Source: Didymodactylos carnosus
Taxonomy: Eukaryota; Rotifera; Eurotatoria; Philodinida; Philodinidae
Direction of reading: 5' to 3'
Assembly (NCBI GenBank): GCA_905250885.1
Contig: CAJNOQ010001617.1
Span: forward strand, 1 to 29,908
Length of the DNA: 29,908 nt
This document shows, piece by piece, positions 20,447 to 29,908 of the stretch; within the stretch, counting starts at the first letter, position 1; the number at the start of each line of letters is the position of its first letter. The notes below the pieces were generated by a model that made no database searches, was not told the origin of the DNA, and saw only the letters and a program-made list of their open reading frames with translations. The position numbers and the translations under genes are program-made.

Positions 20447-21088
20447 ATTGCTCAGTTGTGTTCTGATGGAAAATGTTGAAGGTGTCCAATATTTAATTCT
20501 CAATATGATTTTTGCACGACTAAAACATACGACACCTGATACGATAACAGAATGAGTTAAACAGAAAAAGAGAAAATGAACTTTCGCATAACTTGTAGTT
20601 AAAGTAACCATCATGTGAATTTTCACGCACGTGAGCAAAAACCATCTCACTCCTCTCTATAAGCTAATTCTAAGAGCATAGTCAAGAATTAGAAATAAGA
20701 AGATAGTACGGGCTGAATCCGTTCAAAAAAACGCTTTCCGCTTATGAGCTAAAAGTAAACCTGTAAAGAAAATGTTTGATCATTCTCAAAAAATTTAAGC
20801 AGATTCATTTGATAATTCAAAAGCTTTTAGTGATGACAAACTCATATTAACAAATGTCTCGAGAAATTCGTAAGGTAAAGACAAATATCGTTTTTTTACA
20901 CCTTCAAAACGCCGTTTTGATGGACGACACATCAAAAAGTACCGGAATTGAATACGCACGACTCGTGGAAAAGTCATTTTGCTTTTTTCAAATCCAAAAA
21001 GAAATCTGTGAGATGTTCAATTCATTCTTTCCTTCGTGCTGTGCTAACTTTCATGGACCCGTTTCGCCTATTTCATCTTTTTACTCGG
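20447..21088. other. 5' flank of nocturnin and unassigned sequence
   Basis: This holds the presumed nocturnin promoter; no clear TATA box is seen. The 86-codon plus-strand frame at 20854-21114 and its minus-strand overlap show no family signature. Confidence 0.4.
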
Positions 21089-21405
21089 GCATATCACCGA
21101 TAAAAACAAATTAAAGTTTGTTTAGAGTTAAAGCAAAGTGCTTTTTCGTATTCAGCACACTTGAGCACCTGGAAAATTTTCTATTTTTAGCGAGGGGTAC
21201 CGCCAAAAAGTTATGAAAAATTTTTAAAATTGTTTAATTTTACCATGGGGATTTTTCGGCGTCAATTTGTTCGAAAATTTTTCTTAGCTTTTTGGCGGTA
21301 CTCCTTGCTAAAAATAGAAAATTTTCCAGGTTCTCAAGTCTCTGAATACGAAAAAGCATTTTTCTTTAACTCTAAATGAACTTTAATTTTTTGTCGGTGA
21401 TATGC
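21089..21405. repeat. Foldback element with ~130-bp inverted arms
   Basis: Arms 21089-21224 and 21275-21405 are reverse complements over most of their length, with scattered mismatches and small indels. They begin GCATATCACCGA and run inward to the shared TACCGCCAAAAAG block, around a ~50-bp spacer. No coding capacity and no obvious target duplication. It may be a foldback transposon or an inverted duplication. Confidence 0.75.
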
Positions 21406-21518
21406 ACATACTTTTGAGTGTGTTAAAATAGCTGTTGATCGATCTTGTGCTGATTTCGACCGAATGAAGGTTGTTATCTATTTGTATTTGCTGTACGGTT
21501 CTCATCCTGATTTAATAT

Positions 21519-21905
21519 TTGTATGCGGGTTCAAATAGCAACCTTATAAACGACTGCATTGGTATAAGTTTCGATTTAGCGAAAGCTTTCGACACTATAT
21601 CTCATCAAACTCTTCAGATAAAATTAAAATCTGTGGAAATAGATGGCCTATTGCTAGACTGGTTTACATCTTCTTTCGAAAATCAATTTCAAAAAGTGAA
21701 CAGACGTGGTGATTTTCCTATAAAATCGTATAACATCAGACGTTCAATCCATGGGAGTCTTCTTTTTCTTATTTTCATAAATAACTTGACGCAAACAACA
21801 ACATCTGAAATAATATATGGTCTCTTTCTTAACAATCTGTTCTTTATTTACTGCTTCGAAAAAAAATCCTTTGCTAACAAACGCACTAGTCCACGCTGGA
21901 ACTGA
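21519..21905 (+). mobile_element. Non-LTR retrotransposon reverse transcriptase fragment
   Basis: A 128-codon frame carries RT motif A (FDLAKAFDTISH, with the catalytic Asp), the downstream thumb/palm pattern (LLLDWFTSSFENQFQKV), and a decayed region equivalent to the GxPQGSxLGPLLF motif, here IHGSLLFLIFINNL with PQG lost. The YxDD/FADD catalytic motif that should follow is absent. The fragment resembles CR1/Jockey-type LINE polymerases and is dead. The start given is only the first base of the open frame. Confidence 0.7.
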
Positions 21906-22127
21906 TAGGACTGCACAACGGTGTGAAAGTAATCTTACATCATTCGATCCACAAAAATATTCATGGACTTATTTTTTCTTCTTCTTTTGACTCACCAGAT
22001 ATTTTCACTCTTGTAATCAATGGTGAATGAAGAAAAGTTAGACTATGATGAGGTACCAAAACTATCAGATATGTATCTTTATAACGATCTTATTTGCAAA
22101 ACGCATATCTATTAAACTGCTACTGCA

Positions 22128-22265
22128 TGTAGAAAATGCTCGGTGCGTTAAATCATGCTTTTTATTATGTGTCATCCTTCTAAATCGTATATTTCAAAAA
22201 TGGAATGGTGTTGCGCCGTCTGTGATACTAGTTATCACTCATTTTGTGAACAGTTCAGAGATTGA
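22128..22265 (+). mobile_element. Possible zinc-finger (PHD-like) remnant of a retroelement
   Basis: In one frame, interrupted by a TAA near 22145, the residues read CRKC, then a gap, then WCCAVCDTSYHSFC. This is a C-x2-C ... C-x2-C-x4-H-x2-C spacing like a degraded PHD finger. Some rotifer LINEs carry such fingers in their first ORF, and an RT fragment lies 220 bp upstream. The match is short and may be chance. Confidence 0.2.
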
Positions 22266-22704
22266 CCACACGCATCATAATAAAGAGCTTTCAGTATCAA
22301 GCCGATAGCAAATTTTCTTCAAATGCTAAACTTAAAGTCATTGCCTCTATTTTCGTCTAGTTAAGTTTATCACACTTACGATAATCTTTCGATACTAAAT
22401 TCTCCCGAACTTATTGTTAATTGGTTGCTCACCACGTTTAAATCATTCTAATACTGTTCCTTTTACATCTCCTGAATATGTTTAATTATTTTTTTATTAT
22501 TTCACTACGTCATAGAACTGGTTTAATATCTTCTAGCAAACAAAACACTATTTCATGAACATTTCAATTGTGAAAATGTTTAAAACCAATTTAAAACTAT
22601 AACTCTCCATAGCTTTAGTTTCATATTTTTCTAAAAAATCAAAGCATTCTGAGGGGGAAATCCCTTCCCCTCGTAATTGAAAGCTATGAAACTACCACTA
22701 CGAG
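22266..22704. other. Non-coding region
   Basis: It contains a small GAGGGG...CCCCTC hairpin near 22650-22674 and no gene. Confidence 0.4.
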
Positions 22705-22952
22705 CTTAATCACGATTAACATTGATGATCAACGATTAGTAATTGTTTTCGTATATTCGATTGCTGCTAAACCTCCGTAAGTCCTTATCCACGCTCCATT
22801 ATCACGATGACTTTCTATTACACTGGCTATACGTTCATCTCTCATGTCGTCAAAGTCGCAAGTTTGGATGATTAACCGCGATTTCGGCAAAAAATCATCA
22901 GTTAATCATGATTAATTGACGAGTTTTTGAATATTGGCGACTAATCGCAATG
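22705..22952. repeat. Degenerate member of the ATTGCGA-ended repeat family
   Basis: It starts with CTTAATCACGATTAAC and ends with GACTAATCGCAAT, the reverse complement of ATTGCGATTAGTC. Internal AGTTAATCATGATTAATT resembles the arms of the element at 24653-24794. Its left end is decayed, so the limits are approximate. Confidence 0.4.
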
Positions 22953-23274
22953 AAAATAGTAAAAATACCAAACAACTATTTTGAATAAAAGACTTTTACA
23001 TCATATTCTTTTGACTTTAGTAGCTCTGATTGATTCAGCGAGTGCTGAAGCAGATGCTTTTCATTTTCTTTCTCCGAAAAAGCTCGTTATTCTTTTCTAC
23101 GAGATTTTTGTGTGTGTATCCCGGGAGGTGTTTTCTTTTGCTCTGTGTGACCTTTCTTATTTCTTTTTTGTTTTACATAATAATCACCATAAAGTGACGA
23201 AAAATTTTATATGTGAATCAAAAGTAACCACAAGTGAGAAAAAAGAAAAGATTAGGTAAGATTCGAACCGGTCT

Positions 23275-23480
23275 GTCGTTCCCAGGAGAAAAATCTTGAA
23301 TGCAGATCTTGATAAATCTTTAAAGATTTATCAAGTTTCGCCCAAGATCTTTCAAGAACTTGTGCAAATTTATCGAAATCTGTCAAGATTCTGAATGGAA
23401 GGCAATGCTGCAGATTTTCCACAAGTTTTGCATCAGAACCTGTCTTGATAAATTCTAGACAGAAACAAGATATTTCAAGA
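23275..23480. repeat. CAAGAT/ATCTTG-rich repeat with a 28-bp perfect palindrome
   Basis: Dispersed ATCTTGA and TCAAGAT words occur throughout. The perfect palindrome at 23308-23335 is centred on TTTAAA. A sister block with the same words lies at 23935-24105. Confidence 0.5.
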
Positions 23481-23934
23481 ATTCTGAAATGCTTAATCGA
23501 TACACAATGATCAGAATCTTCATTAACAGATTTGGGAATTTGAAAGAAAATCTTAAACTTTATTTTCTACTTTATATTTTCATTTTTTTCTACTGTATCA
23601 CTACAGTGCAAGCTCTACAGTACTATGCATACAGTACCAGAGCTGTTGAAAGTGCAAGAGCATACACAACCACAATGTTTGAATTCCACTTTCAAAATTT
23701 TCAATGTCCTGTAGTGTGAGTATTTATTCTTATATATGCAAGGTCAAACAAAATGGTGATTGAAAGAATGACATATTTATTTGTCTACCCTATTGACCAA
23801 CAGAATTTTAGGAGAAGTTCTTTACACTGTAGTGCTACAATAACTATAAATAAATGCAAAGTTGGCATATTTACATTTTTGTCGAACCTCTGAGTTATGT
23901 CGTAATCAAAATGATTGCTAACTTTCTTTGTTAG
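23481..23934. other. Stretch between two CAAGAT-rich blocks
   Basis: It contains a 76-codon plus-strand frame (23489-23719) with a hydrophobic segment but no recognisable family, and TATCACTACAGTG/CACTGTAGTGCTA inverted words (about 23596 and 23826). It may be the interior of one ~830-bp element bounded by the two CAAGAT-rich blocks. Confidence 0.3.
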
Positions 23935-24105
23935 CAAAGATTTTGTTAATTACAGAAAAGTTTTCAAATCTTGTCACGATCTTGATCAAGATTTTTGCAG
24001 GCAGATTTCTTAAAAAACTTGTCAAAATCTTGACAAGAATTGTTGAACATTCTTTGAGATCACGAAACTTGACAGATCTTGTACAGATATAAACTTTCTG
24101 CAGGA
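23935..24105. repeat. Second CAAGAT/ATCTTG-rich block
   Basis: It contains ATCTTGATCAAGAT and AACTTGTCAAAATCTTGACAAG-type inverted words, echoing 23275-23480 in roughly opposite orientation. Confidence 0.4.
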
Positions 24106-24652
24106 CATGGAGTTATTGTAGAATAAAAAAACCTTGAATTAATCCTGATCTTCTACAAAAACCGAAAAAAATCACCAGTTTGAGAGATTTTATCGCGATA
24201 TAATCTCAGAATTATTCGGCATGATAAATCGCGCAAAATCGAAACTTTTCATGCGATTTTCATCACATGGCAATTCAACAGGGACAATAAGGCACTCGTA
24301 TGGATGTCGGCCGCCACTTATCGTCGAGATTTGGACAGTTTATCTTCGTTTTGTGTACTCATTATTAATATTTCAAGAGATCTGCAGAATTACTTACACA
24401 AAAACGGCTTACCCTTTCACAAAAAACAACTGAAAAATGCTAAAATTTGATCCAGAAATTACGTGAGAATGAGATCTGCAGAAAGGTATTATGTGGAAAA
24501 TTGATTCTGAGGTAATCATAGTTTTCTGACTATGAAGAAATAACTGCAGAAATAAAATAAGTAGGTAAATAAAATCAACCAACCAATGTAGTTTTTTCAG
24601 ACACCATTTTGCTCTTTCATTCTACAGAGGCTCTTGATCACGGTTCACGCTG

Positions 24653-24794
24653 ATTGCGACTAATAAAAACATCTTTTAGTCATGATTAGCTTAATTATGA
24701 TTAACGAGTTAATCGCGATTAAGGTCGCGGTTGCACTGCAAGTTAATCATAATTAAGCTAATCGCGATCAGAGATAATCCTGGGTAGTCGCAAT
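24653..24794. mobile_element. 142-bp MITE-like element, ATTGCGACTA ends
   Basis: Outer ends ATTGCGACTA (24653) and TAGTCGCAAT (to 24794) are inverted. Inside, 24684-24705 and 24742-24763 form a perfect 22-bp inverted pair (core TTAGCTTAATTATGATTAAC). The centre carries AGTTAATCGCGATTAAGG. No target duplication is evident. It is non-coding. Confidence 0.6.
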
Positions 24795-25033
24795 GCTTTT
24801 ATCAGACAATGAACAAAAGAACCCGAAAAGGAATTTTCTATGTTTACACATAAGAAAAATGTGGATTTGAATGACTGTATAAAAAAGGAAAAGAATCACT
24901 ATTCATAGTGGCAAAGTGTCAACACTTTTCTTTGAAAGAATCTGAAAAGGAATTTTCCATGTTTGCACATAAATGAAAGAGTGATGCCGATTTTAATGAC
25001 TGCACCATTTATTGAGAATGTTAGATCGATTTA
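24792..25033 (+). repeat. 242-bp dispersed direct repeat, copy 1
   Basis: It matches 28835-29075 with only five substitutions and one 1-bp deletion, about 97.5% identity, in the same orientation 4 kb away. Inside, GAAAAGGAATTTTC..TATG/CATG..CACATAA occurs twice, an older internal duplication. It is non-coding in itself and lies directly upstream of a KDZ-like fragment. Confidence 0.95.
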
Positions 25034-25092
25034 CATCATTAATAAAAACTTTAAAATTGTATTATGTGTGATAATGCTGTGGATTATTATGA

Positions 25093-25299
25093 ACGTTTAA
25101 AGCACGTTATAATGATGGAAGAACACAACATACACTGTCAGGAGATAAATTAAATAATATGAAATTTATTGTCGACAAATTTCATCATAGAAACGATAAA
25201 AGATCGGAATGTTTAACAACAACGAATCCATATCATACAATGAATAATAAATTTTATAATATCAACACTGAAGCATGCGAGCAACTTAATTCAATATAG
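25093..25299 (+). mobile_element. KDZ-like transposase fragment
   Basis: A 69-codon frame ends at TAG 25297-25299. It contains NNMKFIVDKFHHRND, a TNPYHTMN segment and NINTEACEQLNS. These match the Kyakuja-Dileera-Zisupton pattern, in which an Asp-x-Phe-His block and a later N-T/S-E-x-C-E-Q block lie about 35-45 residues apart. The upstream frame closes at a TGA just before 25093 and no cysteine-cluster or catalytic N-terminal part is seen, so this is a relic. It is too short to assign beyond superfamily. Confidence 0.55.
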
Positions 25300-25638
25300 T
25301 CATATAGTCTTTCTGTTCCTATACTATGTATTTCTTTTATTGTGTAACATAATAATATAGCATATACTGATACACATAGGGCAAACAAATCAACAAGAAA
25401 GGAGTAACATACCGCTGAGATATGTTTAAGTTAACTTGGTAAAATGATAAGTTGCATTAAGGGAGTCCCCTCAAGAATTCGATTTTGTCATCGAAACTAC
25501 TAAATTAAACTATACATATGACTGATTAGTCCAAACACGCAAGAGCTTAAAAAATTGAAGAACAGGCGTTCTGACCCATATGAATTTTGAATACGCGATT
25601 CAGACCACGTACTGGGGTTGATTTATTTACATTCTACT
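25300..25638. other. Non-coding stretch
   Basis: No continuing KDZ sequence or other gene is visible. Confidence 0.4.
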
Positions 25639-25800
25639 TGTTCTCTCGTGGAAGAGTACGGGGAGTATTTTTAGCCGTTCACTTACACGACGTATGACCA
25701 CCCGTTCTCTTGTGAAAAAGTACGGGGAACATTTTTAAACGTTCACTTACACCGGGTATAACTACCTGTTCTGCATCGAAGAAATACGGGGCCAAGGAAA
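25639..25800. repeat. 64-bp tandem repeat, about 2.4 copies
   Basis: Units begin TTCTCTCGTGGAAGAGTACG (25641), TTCTCTTGTGAAAAAGTACG (25705) and TTCTGCATCGAAGAAATACG (25769), each followed by GGG. The first two full units share TACGGGGA...ATTTTTA...CGTTCACTTACAC. No coding function is seen. Confidence 0.7.
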
Positions 25801-26047
25801 AAATGCCTTCAAAGCGCCGTGTGATGACCTGTTCCATTTTTAGACTCACCGAGATGCAACATTAACTTATATCGGTATTCCTAGGTTAGAAAGGTCTCCA
25901 AGAGATCTTTAGAAACTTTGCGGGGGCTACGCATTTTTGACGTTGATTAGGTGCAAAATCACTGAAAAGTCATATTCATGGTACCTGATCATCTGCAGAG
26001 AGTCTTCAAAAACTTTTCGGTTTCGAAGCACTTTTGGACTGTCTTAG

Positions 26048-26898
26048 TTATATGCTAGTATACGTTGAGTTACTATCATTCATCGCTATTTTTTCGAGAT
26101 ACTTGTTGATTGCTTCTCCTTTGACATTCGATGCAACATGTTTTACTCGGTCTTTTCTTCGAGAACATGGTGCATTTAGATCAATTAGAGTCAAATGCGT
26201 TTTGTTTCCGACTCTGTCTCCAAAGTGTATAAACAAAATAGAGACTAAATTATCATTAACAAAAAATGAGTATAGAAACAAAAATAAAGAAAGCCAGTGA
26301 TTCATTCATTATCTGACTTCATTGAGTTAAGGGTACACTTCCTTCACTTCTTTTTTCACCTTGCTGCCAAATGCGAAACACACGTTCGATTGAGCTCAAA
26401 ATTATAGCAGAGATAGAACATTGAAAACAAAAATCTATAAAGGATTCTATAAACAGCTCCAAGATGGGTGCAAATTTGATCTGTACCATGGATGACGACA
26501 ACGCATTTGTTTCCTTATAACTTACATTAAAATTATGTGATATATTTTACCTGAAATTATGGTTTCTTCCGTCACCACTGCCTTATTGCAATGTACGGTG
26601 TGATATGTTATTCCTGCCAATAACGTTTTGTTCGGAAACTGAAAATCTTCTTCTCTCCTTAAAACTCAAATCTTTCTTATTTTATTTGTGTTCTTCTCAT
26701 AGACATCGGACGGCAAATGACAACTACTATGATAAGCTGACAGATCTCTTACTAAAATCGTTTGTCTTTTTTATAGACAATGTGAATGATGCTTTAAGTA
26801 TATTAAAAGATGTTTTTAACAATGCTAATGACGCTTTTCACTTGGATGACTATCCGATTTTAACCTTAAAAATTAGCAGAGCCAAAAAGTATATTTAA
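26048..26898. other. Unassigned open frames, possible gene relic
   Basis: Three frames look somewhat protein-like. On the minus strand, 26305-26048 includes LIDLNAPCSRRKDRVKHVAS, and an exon-like block at about 26645-26554 is preceded by TTTTCAG and followed by GTAAAATA. On the plus strand, 26605-26898 is an open frame ending NANDAFHLDDYPILTLK. None is recognised, and no consistent multi-exon model links them. They may be pieces of a decayed gene or chance open frames. Confidence 0.2.
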
Positions 26899-27014
26899 TC
26901 TTTTATGGTTATCACTTAGTTCTGAATATAGCCCATATACCGAAACAAAATTTGATACTCAAGAAAGTGCAACGTGCATTTTTTGCGCAACAATATTCAA
27001 GGGAATTCTATATA

Positions 27015-28162
27015 TTAAAAATCACCGAATTTAGAATCATTTTGCTCTTCTTCTTCTTCTTCATCATCATTTGACGTTATCCTTCTTCGCTTCTCATAAT
27101 AAAGGGTAAGCGGTATTTTCTTTACCGGCGAGCTTCTTCGGTGATGGCTGTCATGAGGACGGACTGTAGGTATTTTTCTGCTTTCTTTTCCAGAGACATC
27201 ATTAATAGCACCAAGATTTTTGAACACGGACGAACAACTTGCCGGCATTCTCATGCTAAAAGGTGTTTCGCCCACACTGTTTGCTGTTCTCTTAGGAAAA
27301 TTCATTTCCATTTTATATTTATCAAATGAGTGACAAGAAAATTGTTTAATGACATGTTTAAAGTCATTTCTCTTACCTATAAACAGAGAAACAGAACACT
27401 GAACAATTTTGGCATAAAACTAGTAGTCGCATATACCTGTTTCATTTTGCGTACTAGGAGAATGAGCGCGCCGTGCAGGTGGTGACTGCAACCGAAAACA
27501 CCGTCTTTTTTTCTATTGATTTTGATTGATGTGAATTTTGTAACTGAAATTGATTACCAGTTACTGTACAAATACGATTGTATAACTGAGCTGCTTTTTT
27601 TTCCATATTTTTTATATGATAAAAATCAACCATAATAAACCAGCTGTTATGAAACCTGAAGGAAGAAATAAAAAGAACAAATTCTAAAATAGGTTCATAT
27701 ACAAAATGCTAGCTCTTCAGCTAGATGTTGCCGTTCCTTGGAAGAATATGTACGGAATCTATTACCTAACCAACTTGTCGGATTCCAGCTCTCCTCTAAC
27801 TTCAATGGTATAATTGGTATATTACATTGTTTTGCATATTGCAGTTCTTGCTTACAAAAATCAGACGCTTAATATTCCGGTGTCATAAAACATATGAAAC
27901 AAACAGAATTTTCAATTGCTTCGCCAATACTAAATAAAATAAAGTAATACCGAACAACAATGTTTTGAGTGGTATTTAGCTTCCTTATTACCCTTCGTAT
28001 AAATTAGCTGATGTTATACCAGCTTTAACATCCATCCATATTGGTATTTGTTTTTCAACTAAATAATCGTAAATTGATAAGACTAATTTTTGTATTTTCC
28101 ATTCATAGGATAGCATAACATGTTGCTTTTTCTGCTGTTGCGACATGTTTTGCGTTTGCTTT
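27015..28162 (-). pseudogene. TIR-domain protein, disrupted
   Basis: Exon-like blocks: 28162-27992 (ATG at 28146), 27929-27766, 27655-27437 and 27376-27015, with GT-AG junctions. The TIR fold is clear: HVMLSYEWKIQKLV (strand A), IPIWMDVKAG (BB loop), GIGEAIENSVCFICFMTPEY, then SDFCKQELQYA, whose Glu aligns with the catalytic Glu of NAD-cleaving TIR domains, and WLGFITAGLLW. Defects are an in-frame TAA at 27869-27871 inside the domain and a 1-nt shift near 27614 after GLLW. A second shift at the A-run near 27510 could be real or could be a short intron with donor ACA|GTAACT. The last exon encodes a Ser/Arg/Pro-rich tail ending in an acidic run (DDEEEEEE). Such TIR proteins are numerous in bdelloids. 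Upstream exons may lie beyond 28163 but none was recognised. Confidence 0.65.
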
Positions 28163-28834
28163 CTAAAAAAATTAAAATATATATTTTTCTGCGTTGTTTC
28201 GAACGGGAAGGAAAAAAAGAACCAATTTTTTTCCGTTTCCATCTCTTTGTTTTTTTGACGTTTTCTAAGTGGAAATATAATATCATAGAATGTACATTTT
28301 CAAGTGATGACTAAACAGTTCGTGAATAATTTCAAAACTGACTTTAAATTAGTGTAAATTTTAGCTCCTGCAAAGAAGAATTTATTATAACAATACATAT
28401 GATAAAAACAGCTTTTGAAACGCACAACTTGATTGATTGCTATTAATATATTACAGTATCAATCGTATAAAGATGCGTTCGTTAAAGTCTGACGGATATC
28501 TGTTTTGTTGGAATACGTTCGACTCTTTTAGCGAAATTCATCCTTCTGGCTCATACTTGTTGAATGTGGCCCCGGAAGCCGTCTTAGTATTTAAATGGGA
28601 TTTTCTTTTTTATTGATCACTAACACTCTTCACACATATGATTAAAAATTCTAACTAACTATTGCATGAGATTATACGGGTATTTATACTCGGGGAGAGA
28701 GAAATATTCGTTGTTAGGTTATATTAAAATTTACAAGAAAACAGAATAGACTAGAAAAAACCAAACCTTTTAGAGCATACAGGATATGAATTCTATTTAT
28801 AGCTACGTTATAGAGAGACAAATCTAGAAAGAAA
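28163..28834. other. 5' flank of the TIR pseudogene, no gene recognised
   Basis: Small overlapping frames on both strands at 28083-28314 are by-products of the TIR locus. From 28320 to 28834 I see no exon, repeat or RNA gene that I can support. Confidence 0.4.
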
Positions 28835-29075
28835 AATGCTTTTATCAGACAATGAACAAAAGAATCCGAAAAGGAATTTTCTATGCTTACACATAAGAAA
28901 GATGTGGATTTGAATGACTGTATAAAAAAGGAAAAGAATCACTATTCATAGTGGCAAAGTGTCAACACTTTTCTTTGAAAGAATCTGAAAAGGATTTTCC
29001 ATGTTTGCACATAAATGAAAGAGTGATGCTGATTTTAATGACTGCACCATTTATTGAGAACGTTAGATCGATTTA
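28835..29075 (+). repeat. 242-bp dispersed direct repeat, copy 2 (241 bp)
   Basis: This is the second copy of 24792-25033. The match stops abruptly after ATCGATTTA, where a sequence with transposon-end character (GAGTAGGGTGGGG) begins. Confidence 0.95.
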
Positions 29076-29908
29076 GAGTAGGGTGGGGTAATTAGAACAG
29101 TATTTTTTTAAATCTCCGTATTTTCGTTCTCTCTCGGTTAGCTTAAGAAATTTTTGGGTAGTTCCTTGGCAAGAGTTGTAGAGGAGGTAATTGTCTGTCG
29201 AATGGTCATTTTCATTTTTCTAAATTCCATTTCCTTCAGGATCAGGAGCAGAACTGCGGCTGACCGGTCTCGACTGTTCTAATTCCCCGTATGTGAGGAA
29301 TTAGAGCAGTACGTGTAAATGGGTGGGGTAATTGGAACAGTCCGTGCAAAACACACGGGATTTCCTATAAAAGTGTTTCTCATTTTCTATTCGTATTTTA
29401 AGCTATAATTAGACGATTCCTTAGCATAAATTATACACAATTGTTTCCTCTGTCGATCGAGACTATTCATTTAGGATGTCCCAAAAACGTTTACGCGAGA
29501 TGAACACAATACTGGTCTATTATCACAAGATCACTAACAAAAGTAAAACAAATTTTTTTTGTTCTGTGCTGGTTGTAAAGATCATCGAATTGTGTGTAAA
29601 ACATTAATTTTTCCAGTTTTGAATGTACTGTGTGTGTATACCGTTAAAAGTTTAGTGACGTTCTTCGTACATTAGAACTTCCGGTGCTTCTCGATTTCAT
29701 TAGAGTTATTCCAAAACGGAAATACACAACTTGATGTTCTCTACAACCTGGACCGAGCAAGGAAGGCCACGCTCTAGGAAGGCTCAGCAACCCGGCTCAT
29801 ATGGATATTCGCAATCAGCGTGGTTGATAATCTATAAGCCACTAGGTTTGGTGAAAAAAGCAATTGAACAGTTAGGAAGATTCCTTCATTCGACAACTCA
29901 GGGTAAAT
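29076..29908 (+). mobile_element. Partial TA-targeting DNA transposon (Tc1/mariner/pogo-like), runs off window
   Basis: It begins right after a TA. Four copies of a GGGTGGGGTAATTRGAACAG-type motif lie at 29081-29100, 29274-29288 (inverted), 29295-29309 and 29321-29340, as expected for transposase-binding subterminal repeats. The two middle copies form a hairpin. An open frame without a stop runs from 29704 to the window end (first ATG 29734) and contains TWTEQGRPRSRKA, a basic Gly-Arg-Pro-Arg motif that could be a DNA-binding hook. The transposase catalytic domain would lie beyond the window. The superfamily is inferred from the TA junction and the end sequence, not from protein similarity. 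Confidence 0.45.

Noticed and set aside
23262..23285. GGTTCGAATC on the minus strand, resembling a tRNA B box
   Set aside because: The flanking bases do not form a T-stem, and no A box, anticodon arm or acceptor stem is present.
1..29908. Search for CRISPR arrays, rRNA, telomeric repeats and bacterial-style operons
   Set aside because: None seen: the repeats present are irregular or palindromic, and the genes are spliced.

Overview
The window looks like an AT-rich nuclear genome of a small metazoan. The best fit is a bdelloid rotifer, but this is inference. The evidence is GT-AG introns of mostly 53-86 bp, a class A GPCR fragment, a nocturnin gene, a TIR-domain gene of the kind abundant in bdelloids, and a scatter of decayed transposons of many classes. 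I saw no bacterial operon structure, rRNA, tRNA or CRISPR array.

Layout. 1-5.9 kb: a foldback repeat, a MULE-type transposase remnant, a truncated GPCR (TM1-TM3 only), a hAT-like end and a small inverted-repeat element. 7.6-12.8 kb: the main gene, minus strand, eight coding exons plus a 5'UTR intron. It encodes a secreted protein of about 1,436 aa made of roughly eight tandem beta-sandwich domains resembling bacterial YbaY/YscW (PF09619), and ends in an in-frame Ser/Gln-rich minisatellite of 55-residue units. 13.2-17.8 kb: non-coding, with several inverted-repeat elements, one of them apparently nested inside another. 18.3-20.4 kb: a complete five-exon nocturnin (NADP(H) 2'-phosphatase) gene, minus strand. 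21-25.3 kb: a long foldback, a non-LTR reverse transcriptase fragment, a MITE-like family with ATTGCGA-type ends, and a KDZ-like transposase fragment. 27-28.2 kb: a TIR-domain pseudogene, minus strand, with a stop codon and a frameshift. 28.8-29.9 kb: a second copy of a 242-bp repeat (first copy at 24.8 kb), cut at a TA by what looks like a Tc1/mariner/pogo-type element that runs off the window.

Only two loci look intact and expressed: the YbaY-like array protein and nocturnin. They share no evident pathway. The first is extracellular and probably structural or adhesive. The second is a mitochondrial or cytosolic dinucleotide phosphatase. The rest is best read as a transposon graveyard, plausibly an accessory or subtelomere-like region, though no telomeric repeat is visible.
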